From NCBI GenBank assembly GCA_035528275.1, contig DATKYV010000118.1, positions 1 through 6,060 on the forward strand: DNA of 6,060 nucleotides. The letters are read 5' to 3'. Of the stretch, positions 1 through 4,815 are shown piece after piece. Origin of the DNA: DATKYV01 sp035528275 (GTDB lineage Bacteria; Acidobacteriota; Terriglobia; UBA7540). The notes below the pieces were generated by a model that had not been told where the DNA came from, made no database searches, and saw nothing but the letters and a program-made list of their open reading frames with translations. The translations under genes and the position numbers were made by a program. The first letter of the stretch is position 1. Every line of letters begins with the position of its first letter.

Positions 1-638
1 CACACTGCTCTCGCCGCCGGCTCCCAAATGAACTTGTGCAGTTGCAGTCCCAGCCGCACTTCCAGGCCGTCGCGGAGAATCCACTCGGCCAGCTGGCGCG
101 GCGGGAGCTGGCCGAAAACCGGCGAGAAGGTTACCTCATCCCCGCGGTTGCGAAGGTCGTACCTGACAAGGAAGTCCCGGGCGTAGCGGTAGTCGTTCTC
201 GTCGAGGATAACGAATTTGATTTGGTCCTTTCGATCCACCGCCTCGAGGTTCCGGAAGCAGAATCTCTCGCTCTCACCGCTGCCCGGACATTTCACGTCG
301 ACGATTTTCACCACCGCTTTCGGGAGCTCTCCGACGAACCGCTCGCCGCTGGTTTCCACCAGCACCCGATAGCCCTCGGACAGAAGCCGGTCCGTCAGGG
401 GCAGGATCTCCTCCTGGAGGAGCGGCTCGCCGCCCGTAAATTCCACGAGCTTCCCTCCCAGCTTATGCACGCGGTCGTGGACTTCCTCCGGGGCCATTTT
501 CTTCCCCCCGTGGAACGCGTAAGCCGTGTCACACCAATGGCAACGCAAGTTGCACCCGGTCAGGCGGACGAACACACACGGCAACCCCGCGAAGGTGGAT
601 TCGCCCTGAATCGATTTGAAGATTTCGGTTATGATCAT
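1..638 (-). CDS. queE: 7-carboxy-7-deazaguanine synthase QueE (C-terminus cut by window edge)
   Basis: Radical SAM enzyme that converts 6-carboxytetrahydropterin (CPH4) to 7-carboxy-7-deazaguanine in cytosolic queuosine/preQ0 synthesis. I translated 212 codons from ATG at 636-638 with no stop before base 1. Seen: the QueE-type N-terminus EIFKSIQGES (residues 5-14), the cluster motif CNLRCHWC (Cys29, Cys33, Cys36; CX3CX2C) with an aromatic residue before the third Cys, and TGGEPLLQ (68-75), the SAM-contacting GGEP motif. The last visible residues, LHKFIWEP, match the usual QueE C-terminal block, so only a few residues should be missing. The start is set by the conserved MIITEIFKSIQGE opening, with a weak purine stretch (GAAGGG) just upstream in mRNA sense. 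queD, the preceding pathway step, lies about 750 bases upstream on the same strand, separated by an opposite-strand gene. Family assignment is very secure. Whether the product feeds tRNA queuosine or a DNA deazaguanine modification cannot be told here. Confidence 0.95.
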   Translation of the reverse strand, partial: MIITEIFKSIQGESTFAGLPCVFVRLTGCNLRCHWCDTAYAFHGGKKMAPEEVHDRVHKLGGKLVEFTGGEPLLQEEILPLTDRLLSEGYRVLVETSGERFVGELPKAVVKIVDVKCPGSGESERFCFRNLEAVDRKDQIKFVILDENDYRYARDFLVRYDLRNRGDEVTFSPVFGQLPPRQLAEWILRDGLEVRLGLQLHKFIWEPAARAV

Positions 639-929
639 TGGGCCCTTCGGAGGCCGATGGCCACGCCTATTTTACCTGAACTTAACGCGCCTCGTCCGGC
701 TGGAGCCACGCTTGGGCGTCTCCGCTGTGACGTGGAAGTGACAGGTTGAGACAATAGGTGGAGCCAAGGGTGCCACCAGATTTCCCATGGGTTTGATCTC
801 CCACCCCACTAAACCTATTTAATCTATTGAAACTAAGTAGATTAGGAGTTTTCTCGGAATTTCGATGCTCCGGGTAGCCTGTTGGCCCCTGACGTGCATC
901 TCATAGGGTAGCAAGTTCGGGAGCTGGCG
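639..929. other. Divergent intergenic region between queE and the zinc-finger gene
   Basis: This 291-base gap separates the start of queE (minus) from the start of the small gene at 930 (plus), so promoters for both should lie here. I see an AT-rich patch at about 811-850. A TAAAAT box on the minus strand (669-674), about 30 bases before queE, has no convincing -35 partner. TTGAAA at 827-832 on the plus strand has no good -10 at 16-18 bases. A weak inverted repeat pairs GGTGG (757-761) with CCACC (773-777), and CCCATGGG at 784-791 is a short palindrome. I found no recognisable preQ1 riboswitch before queE and no tRNA. No convincing coding frame is seen. Confidence 0.5.
919..923 (+). promoter_or_regulatory. 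Shine-Dalgarno site of the small zinc-finger gene
   Basis: GGGAG lies six bases before ATG at 930. An in-frame TAG at 909-911 rules out any longer ATG-started version. This supports translation of the small frame at 930-1175 over the overlapping minus-strand open frames. Confidence 0.65.
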
Positions 930-1175
930 ATGCTGGACAGAGACGAGCTTGAGAGAATCCGCGAAGAGCATGAAGTGATGGACAACTGGCGGACCTACTC
1001 GCGTCACGTTGTCGCGGAGTTCCTGGAAGCCTGCGCCATCTGCGGCACCGTTCGCGAGAAGGACCATCTGACCCGCTGCCGGTGGTGTGAGGACGTCTAC
1101 TACTGCAAGGAAGGGTTGTGCGCCCAGCAACATGGCGCCGATGTCCACCCTGCCGTAGCCTTCTGGACCTGGTAG
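930..1175 (+). CDS. Small MYND-like zinc-finger protein, function unknown
   Basis: An 81-residue protein I cannot assign to a characterised family. Residues 1-33 are charged and probably helical (LDRDELERIREEHEVMDNW). Residues 35-73 carry eight potential metal ligands: Cys35, Cys38, Cys50, Cys53, Cys59, Cys64, His68 and His73. The order CX2C-X11-CX2C-X5-C-X4-C-X3-H-X4-H, with VYYC at 56-59, resembles the two-zinc MYND/HIT finger arrangement, here with His as the last ligand instead of Cys. The C-terminus is aromatic (AFWTW). There is no signal peptide or membrane segment, so it should be cytosolic. A good Shine-Dalgarno site, codon use fitting the neighbours and the regular ligand spacing argue it is real. 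It diverges from queE and converges on queD. A zinc-binding protein or RNA interaction role is only a guess. Open frames on the opposite strand lack any comparable pattern. Confidence 0.72.
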   Translation: MLDRDELERIREEHEVMDNWRTYSRHVVAEFLEACAICGTVREKDHLTRCRWCEDVYYCKEGLCAQQHGADVHPAVAFWTW

Positions 1176-1389
1176 CGACGAGGCGCCCTCCGCCAGTGCA
1201 AGTTCCCACCTGAGGAGAATTTTTTCCGCCTCAACTCCGTGCACAATGGTCCAGACCTCCGTGGGCAATACGGGGCCGCGGTAGAGTTCCGCCAGGCCGC
1301 ATGGATTCCCGACCTGCCGACTCCCAGCCGCTCTTTGGAATCTCAATCCTAAGTTCTATTCAATTCTCAGTGTCAACGGGACATGGCGG
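1176..1389. other. Convergent gap between the zinc-finger gene and queD
   Basis: These 214 bases lie between two converging genes. I see no clear rho-independent terminator for either. The frame of the zinc-finger gene stays open for 58 codons beyond its TAG at 1173-1175, to a TAA at 1350-1352. That could be chance in GC-rich DNA or a relic of a longer protein. It has no early ATG. Confidence 0.4.
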
Positions 1390-1764
1390 TCAGGACAAGG
1401 GTCGAAACGTCGCCGAGGTCGTGTCAGTTTCCCACACGGTGACGGCTTGGACGCGAAGGCCCTGGTCTTTCACCCGCGGCCCGAGCTCGTCGCAGAAATA
1501 CTTGGCCATGTTCTCTGCGGAGGGATTCAACTTGTCGAAGGGTTCAAGGTCGTTCATGAAGCGGTGGTCCAAACGCTCCACCAGCGCCTTGATGGCGCCG
1601 CGCAAATCCACGAAGTCCATCAACAGCCCGATGGAATTGAGCTTTTCGCCCGCCACGGTCACCCGCACCTTGTAGTTGTGGCCGTGGACGTTTTCGCACT
1701 TTCCTTTGTAGCCGCGCAGCGCGTGGCCGGCGGCAAAGGTGTAATCAACGCAAATCTCGAACAT
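1390..1764 (-). CDS. queD: 6-carboxy-5,6,7,8-tetrahydropterin synthase QueD
   Basis: Zinc enzyme of the 6-pyruvoyl-tetrahydropterin synthase family, 124 residues, making CPH4 from dihydroneopterin triphosphate, the step before QueE. Seen: zinc ligands His14, His27 and His29 (the latter two in HGH), the catalytic Cys23 in CENVHGHNY (23-31), catalytic Asp66-His67 in LDHRFMND, the NPSAENMA motif (80-87), and pterin-binding Glu112 in VWET. Length is typical for bacterial QueD. The start is ATG at 1762-1764, because GGAG lies five bases upstream and the protein then opens with the family-typical MFEICVDYTFAAGH. A TTG nine codons further upstream is possible but less likely. The Cys spacing CX3HGH favours QueD over biopterin-type PTPS, and queE downstream on the same strand agrees. 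It follows dinG with a 122-base gap holding heptad repeats, so it may belong to the dinG transcript or have its own promoter. Confidence 0.95.
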   Translation of the reverse strand: MFEICVDYTFAAGHALRGYKGKCENVHGHNYKVRVTVAGEKLNSIGLLMDFVDLRGAIKALVERLDHRFMNDLEPFDKLNPSAENMAKYFCDELGPRVKDQGLRVQAVTVWETDTTSATFRPLS

Positions 1765-1769
1765 TCCAG

Positions 1770-1773
1770 CTCC
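1770..1773 (-). promoter_or_regulatory. Shine-Dalgarno site of queD
   Basis: GGAG in mRNA sense lies five bases before the ATG at 1762-1764. It decides that start over the TTG codon at 1789-1791. Confidence 0.65.
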
Positions 1774-1812
1774 ACTTTCCTTTCTTCGCAATCCGTAGCC
1801 CTTTGAAAGTTT

Positions 1813-1882
1813 TCAGTTGTCACTCATTAGTTCTCTGTCTCCCCGTCGCTGCGGCTGACAACTGACCACTGACAACTGACAG
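1813..1882. repeat. CTGACAA heptad array with inverted copy
   Basis: Four consecutive heptads at 1855-1882 read CTGACAA, CTGACCA, CTGACAA, CTGACAG. A 10-base stretch TCAGTTGTCA at 1813-1822 is the exact reverse complement of TGACAACTGA, which occurs at 1856-1865 and again at 1870-1879. The region could therefore fold into a long-looped hairpin in RNA. It lies in the dinG-queD gap and ends four bases before the dinG stop codon. Heptamer repeats of this kind are scattered in some acidobacterial and cyanobacterial genomes. There is no T-run that would make it a clear terminator. Confidence 0.75.
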
Positions 1883-1886
1883 CTTC

Positions 1887-3836
1887 TTACAATTCTCTCA
1901 TGAAAGCCCGGACCTCTTCCAGCCGGTCGGTCCGCCGGTAGCCGGGGAGGCTTTCGAAGAAGACCCGGCCGTAAGGCTTGCGCACGATGCGGTGGTCGAG
2001 GATGGCAAGCACGCCGCGGTCGCTCTCGCTGCGGATCAGGCGGCCGAAGCCCTGCTTGAGCGAAATCACCGCCTCCGGCGTCTGGTACTCGGTAAAAGCG
2101 TTGCCGCCGTCCTCATTGATCATGCGAATCCGCGCCGCGACCACCGGGTCGGTGGGCACGGCGAAGGGCAGGCGGTCGATGATCACCGCGCTCAACTGCT
2201 GTCCCTGCACATCCACACCCTGCCAGAAGGAGCTGGTGGCAAAGAGCACGGCGTGAGGCGTGGAACGAAAGCGGTCGAGCAGCGCGGTGCGCGGCGCCGT
2301 GCCCTGCAAAAGCAGGGGATAGCGCAGCCGGGGACGCACGCGCTCGTAAACGTCGCGCATCTGCTGGTAGGAGGTGAAGAGCACGAAGGCGCGCCCGCGG
2401 CTGGCCTTGAGAATTTGCGTCACCTCCTCGGCCGCCAGGCGCGCAAAATCCGGCTGGCGCGGGTCGGGCAGATGGACCGGCGTATAGAGCAGCACCTGCT
2501 GTGAGAAGTCAAAGTGCGAATCGAAGATCTTTTCCGTGGGGCTCTGGATGCCCAGCCGGCGCTTCAGGAAATCGAACGTGCCGCCCACCGCCAGCGTCGC
2601 CGAGGTGAGGACGATGCTCTCCACGTGTTCGAACAACCGCTCGCGCATAATGGCCGAGACGTCGATCGGCGAGGCTTCCAGAAATACTCCGCGCCCCCTC
2701 CGCTCCCACCAGAAAACGAAATTGCGATCGCGGCTCTCCAGCACGACTTCAAAGGCCTTTTTCAGCTCACTGGCGCGGCGCGCCAGGTTGCTGATCTCCT
2801 CCGGACGCTCCTTCAATCGGCTGAGTTCCGTCTCCAAGCGGACGAAGGCGTTCAGGAGCGCTGAATACGTTCCCCGGTGAACTTCCAGGAAATCCCGGCG
2901 GTTGTCGAAGTTGGTCCGTCCCTCGGTGGAGGGAAAAAGCTCGAAGAAGAGGTCCGAGCGCCGCCGCAACTCGGCCACCGCGCCCAGGATATTGGCGGTC
3001 TCCGGACCCGTCAGGTTCTTGAGACGCAGAGTAATTTCCGTGTCCCGTGCGAGTTCCTCCACGCGGTAGTTCGAGACTCGAAGGCCGAAGTAGAGCGTCG
3101 CCACGTCCTCCAGCTCGTGCGCTTCGTCGAAGACGATGGCGGCGTAATCGGGCACGAGGCTTGAGAATTCCATCTGCCGCAGCGCCAGGTCGGCAAAGAA
3201 AAGATGATGGTTGACGATGATGATGTCGGACTCCGCGGCGCGCTGGTGCATCCAGGTGATGAAGCAGCGATCGAACTGCTTGCACTTCTGGCCCGTGCAG
3301 GTTTCCCTCCGCGCGTCGATGCGGGGCCAGAGCGAGCTTGAATCCGGCAGGATATCCAGCTCGGCACGGTCGCCGGTCTCGGTCCGCTTCTCCCATTCGC
3401 GAATCCGCGCGTAGTGTTCGACCTCGTCCAGTCCATCCAGCACCGGCTGCTGCTCGATGTCGTAGAGCTTCTGCCGGCACAAGTAGTTCTGCCGGCCTTT
3501 CATCAGCGTGGCGCGGATCTCGGGAAACAGCTTCTTCAGAAACGGAATGTCTTTGAAGAAGACCTGCTCCTGAAGGTTTTTGGTTCCCGTCGAGATTACC
3601 ACGCGCCGCCCGCTGCGGATGATGGGCACCAGATACGCGAGCGTCTTCCCGGTGCCGGTGCCCGCCTCGGCGATGAGATGCCGCCGATTCTCGAGCGCCG
3701 ACTCGACGGCTTCCGCCATCTCAAGCTGCGACGGGCGGTACTCGTAATTGGGGTGGTGGCGCTCCAACCAGCCGCCCCGCCCGAAGATCTTCTCGAGCGT
3801 CGCCTTCGCCGCCGATTTGTTGTTGGATGTTGCCAT
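1887..3836 (-). CDS. dinG: ATP-dependent DNA helicase, DinG/XPD family with Fe-S cluster
   Basis: A 649-residue superfamily 2 helicase of the DinG/Rad3 group, expected to unwind DNA 5' to 3' in repair and in clearing unusual structures such as R-loops or G-quadruplexes. Seen in order: a Q-like motif YRPSQ (33-37), Walker A AEAGTGTGKT (56-65), four cysteines fit for a 4Fe-4S cluster (120, 180, 185, 191), NHHLFF (209-214), Walker B VFDEAH (235-240), TSATL (411-415), a second RecA-like domain with FATSSFWQGVD (532-542), and motif VI QGFGRLIRS (595-603). No exonuclease domain precedes the helicase, unlike the DnaQ-fused Gram-positive DinG. I place the start at ATG 3834-3836. The frame is open a further 72 codons upstream, but that part is translated heptad repeat (KAEGRRQ units) and sirC antiparallel sequence, not protein-like. 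No strong Shine-Dalgarno is seen, so the start is less certain than the family. It lies 131 bases behind sirC, same strand. DinG versus YoaA cannot be separated here. Confidence 0.93.
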   Translation of the reverse strand: MATSNNKSAAKATLEKIFGRGGWLERHHPNYEYRPSQLEMAEAVESALENRRHLIAEAGTGTGKTLAYLVPIIRSGRRVVISTGTKNLQEQVFFKDIPFLKKLFPEIRATLMKGRQNYLCRQKLYDIEQQPVLDGLDEVEHYARIREWEKRTETGDRAELDILPDSSSLWPRIDARRETCTGQKCKQFDRCFITWMHQRAAESDIIIVNHHLFFADLALRQMEFSSLVPDYAAIVFDEAHELEDVATLYFGLRVSNYRVEELARDTEITLRLKNLTGPETANILGAVAELRRRSDLFFELFPSTEGRTNFDNRRDFLEVHRGTYSALLNAFVRLETELSRLKERPEEISNLARRASELKKAFEVVLESRDRNFVFWWERRGRGVFLEASPIDVSAIMRERLFEHVESIVLTSATLAVGGTFDFLKRRLGIQSPTEKIFDSHFDFSQQVLLYTPVHLPDPRQPDFARLAAEEVTQILKASRGRAFVLFTSYQQMRDVYERVRPRLRYPLLLQGTAPRTALLDRFRSTPHAVLFATSSFWQGVDVQGQQLSAVIIDRLPFAVPTDPVVAARIRMINEDGGNAFTEYQTPEAVISLKQGFGRLIRSESDRGVLAILDHRIVRKPYGRVFFESLPGYRRTDRLEEVRAFMREL

Positions 3837-3842
3837 CAACAA

Positions 3843-3863
3843 GATTTCAGATTCGAGATTTGC
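3843..3863. repeat. Degenerate GATTTCA heptad array in the dinG leader
   Basis: Three adjacent 7-base units read GATTTCA, GATTCGA and GATTTGC. They lie immediately upstream of the dinG start codon in the mRNA. The unit differs in sequence from the CCTTCTG array 50 bases further upstream but has the same 7-base period. Three imperfect copies are short enough that chance is possible. Confidence 0.5.
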
Positions 3864-3879
3864 CAACCTGAATCGACTG

Positions 3880-3897
3880 CTGCCGCCCCTGCCGCCC
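3880..3897. repeat. Two tandem copies of CTGCCGCCC
   Basis: A perfect 9-base direct duplication between the two heptad arrays of the dinG leader. Both the repeated unit and the neighbouring arrays point to slippage-prone DNA here. Confidence 0.5.
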
Positions 3898-3910
3898 AGG
3901 AGTTGTTTTT

Positions 3911-3964
3911 GCCTTCTGCCTTCTGCCTTCTGCCTTCTGCCTTCTGCCTTCTGCCTTCTGCCTT
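3911..3964. repeat. GCCTTCT heptanucleotide tandem array
   Basis: Seven perfect copies of GCCTTCT at 3911-3959 followed by a partial copy to 3964. In the mRNA sense of sirC and dinG the unit is AGAAGGC. The array starts three bases after the sirC stop codon and lies about 75 bases before the dinG ATG. The 7-base period passes through all three frames, so it encodes a repeating KAEGRRQ peptide on the minus strand, which explains a false N-terminal extension of dinG. Such heptad arrays are a known short tandem repeat class in cyanobacteria and, as I recall, in acidobacteria. Copy number is likely to vary by slippage. Confidence 0.95.
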
Positions 3965-3967
3965 TCC

Positions 3968-4618
3968 CTAACTCCTCGTCTTGATTCCCAACTTCCTGAG
4001 CAGCTTCCGTACTTCTCCCGGAGCCTGCGAAGACTTGGCGGTGCGAACCCAATCCGTTCCCAGATCTGCGGCCAGTTTTCGAAAAACCCGCGCGCGCTGC
4101 TGCTGATTGGGAATGAGTCCCATCACCTGCCGACGCGCCTCGCGCATGAACCGCAAATAGGCACGATAGTCGCTTCCCACCGTCGCCTGGAGCTGCTTGC
4201 GCAGGCGGCGGGCCAACGTGGGGCTGGCGCCGGAAGTGGAAATCGCCACCAGCAGATCTCCTTGGGAAAACGAAGCGGGGAGAAGGAAGGTCGAATCCCG
4301 CGGATTATCCGCCAGGTTGACGAATGCGCCCGCCGCCTCGGCATCCCGGCGAATCGCCCGCTGTGTCGCGGGATCATTGGTGGCAGCGAAGACCAGCGCC
4401 GCGCGCTTCAGGTCTCCTTTTCGGTAAGCCCGCGCCGTGACGGCGACCTTTTGTTTCGCGGCCAGCAGTGCCAACCGCGGCGTCAGCCTTGGGCTAATGA
4501 CGTGCACTGTAGCCTGAGCGCGGACCAGACCTCGCACCTTGCGCTCGGCGACCTTGCCGCCGCCCACCACCACAACGCGCCGCCCGCGAAGGTCCAGGAA
4601 GATGGGATAGTACTGCAT
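3968..4618 (-). CDS. sirC: Precorrin-2 dehydrogenase/sirohydrochlorin ferrochelatase, single-domain (SirC/CysG-N type)
   Basis: A 216-residue enzyme that oxidises precorrin-2 to sirohydrochlorin with NAD, and in bifunctional relatives also inserts iron to make siroheme. Seen: the family opening MQYYPIFLDLRGRRVVVVGGG, here with the Rossmann loop GGGKVAERK (19-27), ATNDPATQ (79-86), the conserved VNLADNP with Asp104 at the place of the CysG catalytic aspartate, the FLLPASFSQGDLLVAIST stretch (111-128) and SGASPTLARRLR (129-140), which includes the substrate-pocket Ser region. Length fits stand-alone SirC. The SUMT methyltransferase domain of full CysG is absent, so precorrin-2 must come from a separate gene. 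The start at ATG 4616-4618 fits the family. An AAGGAAG stretch about 10 bases upstream is the likely ribosome site and sits in a hairpin. It diverges from der and precedes dinG. Whether ferrochelatase activity is present cannot be read from sequence alone. Confidence 0.92.
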   Translation of the reverse strand: MQYYPIFLDLRGRRVVVVGGGKVAERKVRGLVRAQATVHVISPRLTPRLALLAAKQKVAVTARAYRKGDLKRAALVFAATNDPATQRAIRRDAEAAGAFVNLADNPRDSTFLLPASFSQGDLLVAISTSGASPTLARRLRKQLQATVGSDYRAYLRFMREARRQVMGLIPNQQQRARVFRKLAADLGTDWVRTAKSSQAPGEVRKLLRKLGIKTRS

Positions 4619-4627
4619 CGGCTTGAC

Positions 4628-4645
4628 ACTTCCTTCACAGGAAGT
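4628..4645 (-). promoter_or_regulatory. Hairpin covering the probable ribosome binding site of sirC
   Basis: In mRNA sense ACTTCC, loop TGTGAA, GGAAGT forms a 6-base stem. Beyond a small internal loop, CTT and AAG can add three pairs. The 3' arm holds GGAAG, the only Shine-Dalgarno-like element before the sirC ATG, with about 10 bases of spacing. Folding would mask the site. The stem is seen in the sequence; a regulatory role is inferred. Confidence 0.4.
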
Positions 4646-4731
4646 CTAAGTTGACTCCGTGGGTTGACGCGCCGTCGAACGGTTGTGCGCGGCGCCTCCA
4701 AATCAGGAAGGATACCACAGAGGTCGTATGC

Positions 4732-4764
4732 CCGGGCACGACGCTCGGCTTTGCGCGTGCCCGG
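4732..4764 (+). promoter_or_regulatory. Strong hairpin in the der leader / sirC-der divergent region
   Basis: CCGGGCACG (4732-4740) pairs exactly with CGTGCCCGG (4756-4764). With A4741 bulged out, CGC (4742-4744) pairs with GCG (4753-4755), leaving the loop TCGGCTTT. That gives 12 pairs, almost all G-C. It lies 51 bases before the der ATG. No T-run follows, so it is not a classic terminator. The rest of the 197-base divergent gap (4619-4815) contains no promoter I trust: TTGACT at 4651 and TTGACG at 4664 lack good -10 partners. Confidence 0.5.
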
Positions 4765-4815
4765 CGGGAGCCGCGTTTCGGTTTTGGAAACAATCCTCGA
4801 CTCTCGACATCTGCC

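Noticed and set aside
36..749. Plus-strand open frame of 237 codons across queE
   Set aside because: It is antisense to a clear QueE coding sequence with intact radical SAM motifs. It is open only because of GC-rich codon structure.
639..929. preQ1 riboswitch upstream of queE
   Set aside because: I looked for the short stem-loop with an A-rich tail and C-rich pocket on the minus strand and did not find a convincing match. A covariance-model search would settle it.
819..1346. Long minus-strand open frame (175 codons) opposite the zinc-finger gene, and a shorter one at 901-1209
   Set aside because: No recognisable motif and low-complexity or shadow-like composition. The plus-strand frame has a Shine-Dalgarno site and a patterned Cys/His set.
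1340..1390. Rho-independent terminator after queD
   Set aside because: No stem followed by a T-run is visible on the minus strand past the queD stop.
2767..3480. Long alternate-frame minus-strand reading frame inside dinG, and several plus-strand ones from 1978 to 3971
   Set aside because: All lie within the dinG gene, are rich in Arg/Ala/Gly as expected of frame shadows, and have no domain signature.
3911..3964. CRISPR array
   Set aside because: The 7-base units are contiguous with no spacers, so this is a simple tandem repeat.
4651..4692. sigma70-type promoter for der using TTGACT (4651) or TTGACG (4664)
   Set aside because: The hexamers 17 bases downstream (GTCGAA and a GC-only stretch) do not resemble TATAAT.
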